Part shown: one piece after another, positions 1 through 5,805 of the stretch
Layout: every line of letters starts with the position of its first letter
Numbering within the stretch: position 1 is the stretch's first letter
DNA from: VGWG01 sp964580075
GTDB lineage: Bacteria; Verrucomicrobiota; Kiritimatiellia; RFP12; JAAYNR01
Length of the DNA: 5,847 nucleotides
Assembly: GCA_964580075.1 (NCBI GenBank)
Contig: CAZOJL010000191.1
Location: 1 to 5,847 of the forward strand
Direction: 5' to 3'
Notes under the pieces: model-generated
What the model was told of the DNA's origin: nothing
The model's input: the letters and a program-made list of their open reading frames with translations, nothing else
Databases searched by the model: none
Program-made: the position numbers and the translations under genes

Positions 1-1514
1 TTCTTGCCCTGAGACTCCCCGATCAGGCGGATCACGGAGTCGCCGCTGCCGTCGTAACGACCGAAGACGATGATCTGGTCGCCGCTGAACAGGTCGGGGA
101 GCGCCGTCGGGTGGATCATGGAGGTCTTGAGGGTATCCACCTCGACGCGGACGTTGGCCAGCACGGGGCTGCTCATCTTGTCGACAAGGCCGGACACCTT
201 GACCTCGATGTCCTCCTCCGGGAGGACGTACTGCGGCAGACCTCCGTTCTGCCCGGCGATCTGGTCCAGCAGGTGCGTGTTGACATCCGTGCCGGCGCCG
301 AACACGAAGACGCGGGCCTTGGCGGCGTTGCCCTTGCCGATGTTGCCCAGAATGGCGTCGGGGGTGGTTTCTCCGACGGTGGGACGCCCGTCGGTGAGGA
401 AGAGGATGATCGCCGGGCGCGCGCGGTCGAAGTCCATGGCCAGGGCGGCGGTGAGCGCGTCGTTGATGGTCGTGCCGCCGCGGGCTTCGGTCGCCTGGAT
501 GAATTCCAGCGCCGCGGCGCGGTTGGCGTCGCTCGCCTCGGTCAGTTTAGGCCGGAAGGGCTCGACGTCGGTGCTGAAGCGGATGATGTTGAAACGGTCG
601 CTCGCGTTGAGCTTCGTGACGCCGTATTCCAACGCCTTGCGGGTCTGTGTGATCTTATCTCCCGCCATGCTCCCCGAGGAGTCGATGACGAACGTCACGT
701 CCTTGGGCATCACCGCCTCAGGCGCCGCCACCGACGGCGCGAGCATCATCATGAAGAACCCCTTGTCGTCCTTGACCGCATGGGTGAGCATGTTCAGGCC
801 GAACGCTTTCTGCGAGACGGTGTAGTAGAGGGCGAAATCGCGGTCCAGGAGCGCCTTGTCCTCCTCGAAGCCGATCACCGCCTCATGGTCGCTCTTGCGC
901 GAAACGCCGACCTTGTGTGATGGCGAGTAGACGGTCTTGATCGGCAGTTTCGAGTTTAGCCGCACGGACACGGTGAAGTCCGCCAGCGTGCGGGAGGCTT
1001 GCTCGCCGGTCTTCAGCGGATAGACGTAGGTGTAAAGCCCGGCGTCGTAGGCCAGGGTCTGCGAATATTCCAGTTCGATCTTCTGCAGGCCGTTGGCCGG
1101 AACCGGGAACACGCGGATGCGGAAGAGGTTGCCGCCGATGTGTTCCAGCAGCCCCGGGTCTTTCATGCGGCGGACGATGTCCTCGTAAATCCCCCGCGCC
1201 TTGTCTTTCTCCACGAGCTCGCCGCTCATCCGTTTGCCATTGATCATCATGGCGAAGTCGGAGATGCTGGCATTCTCGGGCAGCGGAAAAATGTAGATGG
1301 CCTCCAGGTTGCGGTTGACGCTGTTGCGGAAGACCTGCTCGATGCGGGCCGTCGCGACGCCGTCCTTGATCTGAATGTTCACCCGCTGACTCTCAATGGC
1401 CAGCGGCGGAATCGACTCATCCTTGGGGATCAGCATGCCCGATGCAAGGGCTTGCACGGATCCAAACGACAGGATACAGAAGCCTGTGAGCAGGCATTGT
1501 TTCATGGATTTCAT
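1..1514 (-). CDS. Exported VIT and von Willebrand factor A domain protein (3' end cut by window)
   Basis: Reading the minus strand from 1514 gives 504 codons with no stop before the window edge, so the C-terminus is missing. The start is ATG with GGGAG eight bases upstream; a second in-frame ATG lies three codons in. Residues 1-24 look like a signal peptide (MKSMKQ, then a hydrophobic core, cleavage near ALA-SG). Residues about 30-160 match the VIT domain: an AxIEQVFRN strand, an IYIFPLPENA segment, then GxxVEKDKARxIYEDIV and FRIRVFPVP. A VWA domain follows at about 272-430, with a complete metal-binding MIDAS: D278-S280-S282, T348 in GGTT and D375 in LTDGR. Known proteins of this architecture (inter-alpha-trypsin inhibitor heavy chain-like, bacterial 'marine proteobacterial sortase target' types) are secreted or surface proteins binding ligands through the metal site. 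A C-terminal anchor or sorting signal cannot be judged here. It lies 107 bases downstream of the ARPP-1-like gene on the same strand and is probably co-transcribed. Ligand unknown. Confidence 0.93.
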   Translation of the reverse strand, partial: MKSMKQCLLTGFCILSFGSVQALASGMLIPKDESIPPLAIESQRVNIQIKDGVATARIEQVFRNSVNRNLEAIYIFPLPENASISDFAMMINGKRMSGELVEKDKARGIYEDIVRRMKDPGLLEHIGGNLFRIRVFPVPANGLQKIELEYSQTLAYDAGLYTYVYPLKTGEQASRTLADFTVSVRLNSKLPIKTVYSPSHKVGVSRKSDHEAVIGFEEDKALLDRDFALYYTVSQKAFGLNMLTHAVKDDKGFFMMMLAPSVAAPEAVMPKDVTFVIDSSGSMAGDKITQTRKALEYGVTKLNASDRFNIIRFSTDVEPFRPKLTEASDANRAAALEFIQATEARGGTTINDALTAALAMDFDRARPAIILFLTDGRPTVGETTPDAILGNIGKGNAAKARVFVFGAGTDVNTHLLDQIAGQNGGLPQYVLPEEDIEVKVSGLVDKMSSPVLANVRVEVDTLKTSMIHPTALPDLFSGDQIIVFGRYDGSGDSVIRLIGESQGK

Positions 1515-1520
1515 GGGTTG

Positions 1521-1527
1521 TTCTCCC
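1521..1527 (-). promoter_or_regulatory. Ribosome binding site of the VIT/VWA gene
   Basis: The minus strand reads GGGAGAA here, with 8 bases between GGGAG and the ATG at 1514. This supports that ATG over the second one at 1505. I saw no convincing promoter or terminator hairpin in the rest of the 107-base gap (1515-1621), which fits co-transcription with the gene upstream. Confidence 0.6.
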
Positions 1528-1621
1528 GTGCCCCCGCGTCGAGGGCGTCCTGGTTGGTTGTTTCTACAGAGATTAGACGCTGATCTTACGCCTTGTGTTC
1601 CCGCGTTTCATGCCAAGGGGT

Positions 1622-2764
1622 TCAGCGGATGTTCGGCACCCGATATCCCCCCGGAGCAAGCACTGCCGCATGCACCAGGCCACCCCCCCATCCCCACACC
1701 AGCACCTGCCCCTCCTCCCCGCCTCCGATGGCGTATGCCTGACCGGCGCCGGGAGTGGCCTGCCGCGACAGGTCAGCCCGGGACCATCGCTCCAGCAGAC
1801 GCCGCACTGCGGCGGCAGGTCGATCATACACCATTTCCCGTTCCACGCGCCAATCATCTTTCAGCGGAGTGTCCGCCACATGAGACCTGATGATCTTGTC
1901 CCACAACGCCGCGCACAGGTTCGCATCGCCGAACAGATCGGCGCTGACGACGCGGCCGCCATTGACGATGACCAGGCCGACGGTTCGGCGGGTGCGGACG
2001 CGGCGAAAATGCTCCACCCGGTCGGCGATGATCCGACCCGTCTCCGCGTCGCGGTAGAGGGACTGATAACTCCGTGTCGGGGCCTCCACGCCGGACTGCT
2101 TCAGTTGTTCGTCGATCACGGTCCAGATCGCCTCCTGTGACTCGCGGCGGGACGCCAACCTGCGCATGGCGTGGCCGGCCATGGCGGGCGCATGCTTAAA
2201 GGACTCCGTATCGCCCTTCCACCGATCCTGCTCGCCGCAATAAACCGGCACCGAAATCGCGCCCATGCCGGGCGTCAGGAGCACGTCCTGCTGAAGGATG
2301 CGGTCTTGGCGGCCGCCGCCGAGAATCTCCCCGGCCATCATGAAGATGGTTTGGCGGGATTCATTACGGACGACCACCGACGACACGCGGGCCTCCTCAT
2401 GCTCGCGGATGGTCATCCAGCCCCGGTTCAGCGCCTCGTCCAGCGAACAGATCGCGGGCGGGTCAATCGGATGGGCGATTTCAAGCGGAAAAACGGTCAA
2501 TCGCCCGTAGGCGAAAGGAGTGCCGATCTCGATCTGCCGCACCATGCGACGCAACGGGTTGTCGGGATTGGGAGGCGGAATCGGAATCGGAATCGGAATC
2601 GGAATCGGCCAGTGCTCGGGGGACGCGATTTCCCGTTCCGAGGTCACCGGCGCGCCGGTTCCGTCATCCAAATAGGCGCCCTGGACGCGCACGACCGACA
2701 ACCCGGCCAACAGGGACACCAGCAGGCGGGTGTGGATGCTCAGTCTGACGTTTCTCATATTCAT
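1622..2764 (-). CDS. Exported ARPP-1 / DUF6569-like protein with a Pro-Ile repeat linker
   Basis: A 380-residue protein. Residues 1-29 form a likely signal peptide (basic MNMRNVRLSIHTR, hydrophobic LLVSLLAGLSVV, cleavage near VQG-A), so it probably works outside the cytoplasm. Residues 53-62 are a (Pro-Ile)x5 run followed by prolines, a stiff linker. From about residue 77 the pattern fits, from memory, the ARPP-1 family (DUF6569): a LTVFPLEIA strand (89-97), LDEAL (108-112), the core VVRNESRQTIFMMAGEILGGGRQDRIL (130-156), a strand ending in VPVYC with C176 followed by GEQDRW, a helical middle with GxHAMRRLA (197-204), and a closing GGLVHAAVL strand (361-369). The family is named for genomic association with ADP-ribosylglycohydrolase and rhodanese-phosphatase proteins; no activity is assigned that I can state. 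It is the first gene of a likely two-gene unit with the VIT/VWA gene. The family call rests on recalled motif patterns, and the hypothetical label is the fallback. Confidence 0.8.
   Translation of the reverse strand: MNMRNVRLSIHTRLLVSLLAGLSVVRVQGAYLDDGTGAPVTSEREIASPEHWPIPIPIPIPIPPPNPDNPLRRMVRQIEIGTPFAYGRLTVFPLEIAHPIDPPAICSLDEALNRGWMTIREHEEARVSSVVVRNESRQTIFMMAGEILGGGRQDRILQQDVLLTPGMGAISVPVYCGEQDRWKGDTESFKHAPAMAGHAMRRLASRRESQEAIWTVIDEQLKQSGVEAPTRSYQSLYRDAETGRIIADRVEHFRRVRTRRTVGLVIVNGGRVVSADLFGDANLCAALWDKIIRSHVADTPLKDDWRVEREMVYDRPAAAVRRLLERWSRADLSRQATPGAGQAYAIGGGEEGQVLVWGWGGGLVHAAVLAPGGYRVPNIR
2577..2606 (-). repeat. Five tandem copies of a 6-base unit inside the ARPP-1-like gene
   Basis: The plus strand carries GGAATC five times without a mismatch; the minus strand reads GATTCC and encodes alternating Ile and Pro. 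Because the unit is two codons long, gain or loss of copies keeps the frame and changes only the linker length between signal peptide and domain. Confidence 0.95.
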
Positions 2765-2768
2765 GGTT

Positions 2769-2775
2769 CCTCCTT
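2769..2775 (-). promoter_or_regulatory. Ribosome binding site of the ARPP-1-like gene; start ambiguous by two codons
   Basis: The minus strand reads AAGGAGG, a near-perfect Shine-Dalgarno. It stands 4 bases from the first ATG (2764) and 10 from the in-frame ATG at 2758. Either could be used; the difference is two residues at the front of the signal peptide. Confidence 0.75.
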
Positions 2776-2868
2776 CGGCTCACACCCCTGTTTGACTCCG
2801 AAAGTCCGAAAAATGTTCCCGGGGCGATTTTTTAAGATGCGTTTGCCGTGGCCGTGATCGTGCCCGGC

Positions 2869-2897
2869 TTGCTTCTGGTTGCCCGCTCGACTACACT
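2869..2897 (+). promoter_or_regulatory. Candidate sigma70-type promoter for the MFS gene
   Basis: TTGCTT (2869-2874), a 17-base spacer and TACACT (2892-2897) give a moderate match to the -35/-10 consensus (3/6 and 4/6). Transcription would begin near 2904, leaving a leader of about 48 bases that includes the inverted repeat at 2908-2933. The region 2765-2951 separates divergent genes, so promoters for both directions should lie here. I found no comparably good minus-strand match. Confidence 0.35.
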
Positions 2898-2907
2898 AAC
2901 CGCGCGT

Positions 2908-2933
2908 ACTCGACTGCTTCGGGATGGTCGAGT
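2908..2933 (+). repeat. Perfect 7-base inverted repeat in the MFS leader
   Basis: ACTCGAC (2908-2914) and GTCGAGT (2927-2933) are perfect inverted arms around a 12-base loop. The repeat ends 5 bases before the ribosome binding site and just after the candidate -10 box. It could be an operator or a small leader hairpin. A further CTCGACTACACT lies at 2886-2897 and shares the CTCGACT core with the left arm. Confidence 0.55.
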
Positions 2934-2951
2934 GATTCCGGAGGGCGAGGC

Positions 2952-4223
2952 GTGGTGCAGCGGTTATTTGGAAAGTGGCGGAATCTGGCGGCGTTTCTGG
3001 TCGCGGTGGCGCTCTTGAGCGCGGCCAGCGGGATATACGAGGCCACGTTCAACAATTACATGGCGGACGGGTTCAGTCTGACGGCTGCACAGCGTGGCGC
3101 GCTCGAGTTTCCGCGTGAGCTGCCCGGTTTCCTCACGGTCCTGTTTGTCGCCGGCTTGGCGTTCATGTGTGAAACGCGGATTGCGGCGTTGGCGGCTCTT
3201 GCCACGGGACTCGGCATGTGGGGGTTGTTGTTTTCGAGCGGCTCCTGGGGGTGGATGATTGCGGCGCTGTTGCTGTGGAGCGTCGGGACACACCTGATCA
3301 TGCCGGTGCGCTCAACCATCGCCATGGATCTGGCGCAAGACCCGGCGAAACGGGGGCGCCTGCTCGGGCAGATCTCCGGGGTCGCGATCGCGGCTCAAGT
3401 GGTGGGCTGCGGGGTCGTCTGGTGGCTGTTGAGCAGCAATCCCCGTGCCTACGGCCGGGTATTCGCGAGTGGCGGGACGCTGGCGCTGCTGGCGGGTGTA
3501 TTTTTGCTGCTGATGCGGATGCCCGGCGCCCACATCAAACGCCCCCGGCTGGTCTGGAAACGGCGCTATTGGCTTTTCTACGTGTTGTCGTTTCTGTTTG
3601 GCGCGCGCAAGCAGATCTTCATCACCTTCGGGCCGTGGGTGCTGGTCAAAATCTTCAACCAAAAACCGGTGATCTTCGCGCAACTGATGATCGCGGCGGC
3701 GTTGCTGGGGATGCTGTTCCAGCCCTTGCTGGGCCGGGCGATCGATCGCTTCGGGGAGCGGCGCGTGCTCATGGCCGACGCCATCGTGATCGCGGCCGTC
3801 TGCCTGGGCTACGGCTTTGCCGACCGCATCGGCGAGCGGGTGTGGGCGTTGCGGACGCTCTATGCGTGCTATATCTGCGACATTCTCTTCTTCTCAACCG
3901 GCATGGCGCGCGACATCTACGTCTCCAAGATCGCGGAACGCCGCGAAGATGTGGCCCCGACGCTATCGCTGGGCGTGAGCATCAACCATGTGGTCTCGAT
4001 GAGCATTCCCGCGCTCGGCGGCTGGATGTGGATGCGTTACGGACACGGCAGCGTCTTCACGGCGGCGGCGGCGGTGGCGGTCGTGATGTTCGTCTTTGCC
4101 TCACGGGTGCGCCTGCCCGCGCCAACGCCGCGAGAGCAAGACTGTGACACCAGCATCCAACGCCCAACATCCACACACCCACACCCACCCACACACCCAC
4201 ACACTCCCAATAACCCTAAATGA
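2952..4223 (+). CDS. Major facilitator superfamily (MFS) transporter, substrate unknown
   Basis: A 423-residue membrane protein starting at GTG, with GGAGGG at 2939-2944 as ribosome binding site about 7 bases upstream. Twelve hydrophobic segments can be placed near residues 11-29, 58-74, 77-94, 100-118, 139-161, 172-189, 207-226, 240-259, 273-290, 297-316, 337-357 and 367-384. The basic loop between helices 6 and 7 (about 190-206) is the usual link between the two MFS halves. The loop after helix 8 carries a motif-A-like GRAIDRFGERR (261-271); the equivalent loop after helix 2 has lost it. An FNNYMAD...RGALEFPRELPGF stretch (33-60) after helix 1 recalls a subgroup of uncharacterised bacterial MFS proteins. 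Residues from about 396 onward are a polar His/Pro/Thr tail from a simple repeat and are probably not part of the fold. Transport by proton or ion coupling is inferred from the superfamily; direction and substrate are not readable. Confidence 0.92.
   Translation: MVQRLFGKWRNLAAFLVAVALLSAASGIYEATFNNYMADGFSLTAAQRGALEFPRELPGFLTVLFVAGLAFMCETRIAALAALATGLGMWGLLFSSGSWGWMIAALLLWSVGTHLIMPVRSTIAMDLAQDPAKRGRLLGQISGVAIAAQVVGCGVVWWLLSSNPRAYGRVFASGGTLALLAGVFLLLMRMPGAHIKRPRLVWKRRYWLFYVLSFLFGARKQIFITFGPWVLVKIFNQKPVIFAQLMIAAALLGMLFQPLLGRAIDRFGERRVLMADAIVIAAVCLGYGFADRIGERVWALRTLYACYICDILFFSTGMARDIYVSKIAERREDVAPTLSLGVSINHVVSMSIPALGGWMWMRYGHGSVFTAAAAVAVVMFVFASRVRLPAPTPREQDCDTSIQRPTSTHPHPPTHPHTPNNPK
4171..4208 (+). 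repeat. CA-rich simple repeat encoding the MFS C-terminal tail
   Basis: The stretch consists of CCACA, CACCC and ACACCC units and encodes Thr-His-Pro-rich residues (HPHPPTHPHTP). It lies downstream of the last transmembrane helix. It has the look of a microsatellite that has replaced or extended the original end of the gene. Its units are not of uniform length, so slippage here could change the frame and the tail. Confidence 0.8.
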
Positions 4224-4246
4224 AGCAGTTGATTCACCACAAAGAA

Positions 4247-4349
4247 CGCAAAGAACGCAAAGAAAGACGGTTATGCAGTTGCACGTCCACATCCATCGGG
4301 TGTCGAGGCGCAGGTATGTAAGCCGTTCTCTTTCTTTGTGTTCTTTGCG
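4247..4349. repeat. Long imperfect inverted repeat built on a CAAAGAACG unit
   Basis: The arms 4247-4266 and 4330-4349 match at 19 of 20 positions as inverted copies; the one mismatch (4257 against 4339) would be a G-U pair in RNA. Pairing resumes inward with ACGGTT (4267-4272) against AGCCGT (4321-4326), past a 3-base bulge. That gives about 26 pairs around a 48-base loop. The left arm overlaps tandem AAAGAACGC copies (4241-4249, 4250-4258, then a partial one). It begins 23 bases after the MFS stop codon. Purine-rich repeats of this type recur between genes in several environmental bacterial genomes, from memory. No T-run directly follows the right arm, so it is not a classic terminator, though it could still stop or stabilise the MFS transcript. 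Confidence 0.75.
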
Positions 4350-4418
4350 GTTATCTGCTCTTTCTTAGGATAACTGACCCGTTGCTTGTTACTGTTACTG
4401 TTTTACCGTTCCCGTGGC

Positions 4419-4447
4419 TTGACAGATCAGCCCGCTCTTGGGACACT
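4419..4447 (+). promoter_or_regulatory. Candidate sigma70-type promoter for corA
   Basis: TTGACA (4419-4424) is a perfect -35 consensus. A 17-base spacer leads to GACACT (4442-4447), a weak -10 (3 of 6). Transcription would begin near 4454, leaving a leader of about 100 bases before corA. That suggests corA has its own promoter downstream of the inverted repeat. Confidence 0.4.
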
Positions 4448-4502
4448 TTCATACGGAAATGCGTTTCAATGCTTTCGTGTCACGTGCGCGCCTTCATACG
4501 GA
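4448..4502 (+). repeat. Direct 10-base repeat TTCATACGGA in the corA leader
   Basis: Identical copies lie at 4448-4457 and 4493-4502, 45 bases apart start to start. The first sits at the candidate transcription start; the second precedes a GGGCGCCC palindrome (4505-4512). They could be paired regulator sites or chance. Confidence 0.45.
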
Positions 4503-4552
4503 GGGGGCGCCCTCTGGGTGTGAGAGAACAGCACCGTTGCCAGAAAGGGGAT

Positions 4553-5623
4553 ATGCCGATGGCTCTTCATGCCAACTCCCGTCGCGCCAAGATCGGACTG
4601 CCGCCCGGCTCCCTGATACCGATTGGCGAGAAGCGTATGGATCACACGATCCTCTCGCTGCTTGAATACACCGCCGAGACGGTTACCGAACGCGCGTTGA
4701 CGATTGACGAGGTCTGCAAGGAGCCACCGCCGTCTGCCGGCGTCCGCTGGCTGAACGTAATCGGTCTGCATGAATCCGAAGTGCTCCAACGACTCGGTGA
4801 CACCTTCGGCATCCATGCGCTGGTGCTCGAAGATATCATGACCACCGGGCAGCGGCCGCGCATGGAGGACTACGGCGACTATCTCTACATCGTCGTGAAA
4901 ATGCTCTACCATGGCGGAGCCGAACGCCAGATCGTAGCCGAGCAAGTCAGCATCCTTTTCGGCCCCTTCGGCGTGATCACCTTTCAGGAGATTGAGGGCG
5001 ATGTGTTCAACCCGATCCGGGACCGTGTCCGCACCGCCAAAGGGCGGATTCGGTCGCTGGGGCCGGACTACCTGGCGTACCGCCTTCTGGACGCGATCAT
5101 CGACAACTATTTCATCGTTCTCGAAGACGTCAGCGACCGCGTGGAGGGCATCCAGGATCAGGTGGCAAACAAGCCCGAACCCGGCATCGTCCATGAAATC
5201 CACCGCCTCAAACGTGACATCATTTTCCTGCGCAAGGCCCTCCGCCCTGTCCGCGAGGTGGTCGGCGGTCTGCAGAAATCAGAATCGGCCCGTCTCACCC
5301 CATCGACGGAGATTTATCTGCGCGACGCTTACGAGCATGCCATCGAGGTGATCGACACCGTCGAGACGATGCGCGACACCCTCTCCAGCGCGCTCGATAT
5401 TTACCTGTCGAGCATGAGCAACCGGATGAACGAGATCATGCGCGTGTTGACCGTGATGTCCACGCTCTTCATCCCGCTCACCTTCATTGTGGGTGTGTAT
5501 GGCATGAACTTCCAGCACATGCCGGAACTCGCCAGCCCCTTCGGCTACATCGGCGTGTGGGTTGTGATGATCGTGGTGGTGCTCGTCATGCTTGCCTTTT
5601 TCCGTCGCAAGAAATGGCTCTGA
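4553..5623 (+). CDS. corA: CorA-type magnesium/cobalt transport protein
   Basis: A 356-residue protein, close to the length of characterised CorA proteins. CorA forms a pentameric inner-membrane channel that lets Mg2+ (also Co2+, Ni2+) into the cell and is gated by Mg2+ bound to its cytoplasmic domain. The start ATG at 4553 has AAGGGG just upstream (an ATG at 4559 is two codons in), and the resulting N-terminus, with GLPPGSLIPIGEK at 15-27, is typical of the family. Residues to about 225 form the cytoplasmic alpha/beta domain, with an HALVLEDI segment and PRMEDYGDYLYIVVKML. A long helical stalk follows to about 295. Helix TM1 (about 297-316) leads into the signature G317-M318-N319, followed by MPEL (323-326). 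TM2 (about 332-350) is followed by a basic RRKKWL end. All key residues are intact. The gene appears to be transcribed on its own, though read-through from the MFS gene is possible. Related channels (ZntB and other family members) can share the fold, so ion choice is inferred. Confidence 0.96.
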   Translation: MPMALHANSRRAKIGLPPGSLIPIGEKRMDHTILSLLEYTAETVTERALTIDEVCKEPPPSAGVRWLNVIGLHESEVLQRLGDTFGIHALVLEDIMTTGQRPRMEDYGDYLYIVVKMLYHGGAERQIVAEQVSILFGPFGVITFQEIEGDVFNPIRDRVRTAKGRIRSLGPDYLAYRLLDAIIDNYFIVLEDVSDRVEGIQDQVANKPEPGIVHEIHRLKRDIIFLRKALRPVREVVGGLQKSESARLTPSTEIYLRDAYEHAIEVIDTVETMRDTLSSALDIYLSSMSNRMNEIMRVLTVMSTLFIPLTFIVGVYGMNFQHMPELASPFGYIGVWVVMIVVVLVMLAFFRRKKWL

Positions 5624-5737
5624 GCAAAAACGACCGATGTGGCGGCAGCGCTGGCGCTGCTGGAGAGGCTGGACGATCCCGGGCTGAAGGGTGTGGCTGC
5701 GAGAGCGCGGGAACTGATCACGGCCAGGATGGACACG
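5624..5737 (+). other. Short coding-looking stretch after corA, possible gene remnant or small gene
   Basis: In the same frame as corA and directly after its TGA, 37 sense codons run to a TGA at 5735-5737. The product contains DVAAALALLERLDDPGLKGV (about residues 5-24) and then a basic helical end. Third codon positions are strongly G or C, as in the neighbouring genes, and the sequence looks like a plausible amphipathic helix pair. No good start exists: GTG at 5639 lacks a ribosome binding site. An ATG at 5614, overlapping the end of corA in another frame, would join this stretch only if one A were removed from the A-run at 5626-5630. A second short frame starts at a GTG overlapping the terminal TGA (5734-5736) and runs to a stop at 5809-5811. 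I recognise neither product. It may be a decayed gene, a true small gene with a sequence error, or chance. Confidence 0.3.
5643..5662 (+). repeat. Short GC-rich hairpin downstream of corA
   Basis: Arms 5643-5650 and 5655-5662 pair over 8 positions (one G-U) around the loop CTGG. It lies 19 bases after the corA stop, but no T-run follows, so a Rho-independent terminator is not supported. It falls inside the coding-looking stretch and may simply reflect alternating Ala/Leu codons. Confidence 0.3.
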
Positions 5738-5805
5738 TGATCGGTCATCCGTTTGAGCCCAAGGAGATGAGTCTGGGCCTGGACGCGCTGATCCTATATG
5801 ACCGC

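Larger units (their letters stand above)
4224..4552. other. 329-base gap between the MFS and corA genes
   Basis: This gap contains no convincing gene. An open frame runs upstream of corA from 4382 (TTG), but that part has no ribosome binding site and reads unlike a CorA N-terminus, so I treat it as non-coding. It holds, in order, the purine-rich inverted repeat, a GTTACT direct repeat near 4388-4399, a candidate promoter and a 10-base direct repeat, each listed separately. I saw no match to the conserved parts of the M-box magnesium riboswitch. Confidence 0.6.

Noticed and set aside
70..920. Two long plus-strand open frames opposite the VIT/VWA gene
   Set aside because: They are antisense shadows. 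The minus strand gives a continuous protein with signal peptide, VIT and VWA motifs and a complete MIDAS, while the plus-strand translations look like no known family.
2171..2857. Plus-strand frame containing an Arg-Asn repeat
   Set aside because: The Arg-Asn run is only the complement of the GGAATC repeat, and the frame is antisense to the ARPP-1-like gene, which has a strong ribosome binding site and family motifs.
3218..4147. 309-residue frame overlapping the MFS gene on the same strand
   Set aside because: It is an Arg/Gly/Ala-rich shifted frame typical of GC-rich coding DNA, and it destroys the twelve hydrophobic segments seen in the MFS frame.
4247..4349. CRISPR array or Rho-independent terminator at the CAAAGAACG repeat
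   Set aside because: The direct units are 9 bases with no spacers, so it is not CRISPR. No T-run follows the long hairpin, so it is not a standard intrinsic terminator.
4382..4552. 57-residue N-terminal extension of CorA from a TTG start
   Set aside because: No ribosome binding site precedes the TTG at 4382. The region carries a candidate promoter and repeats, and the ATG at 4553 gives a normal CorA N-terminus and length.
4454..4552. M-box magnesium riboswitch before corA
   Set aside because: The leader is shorter than a typical M-box and I could not see the conserved M-box segments or an expression-platform terminator.
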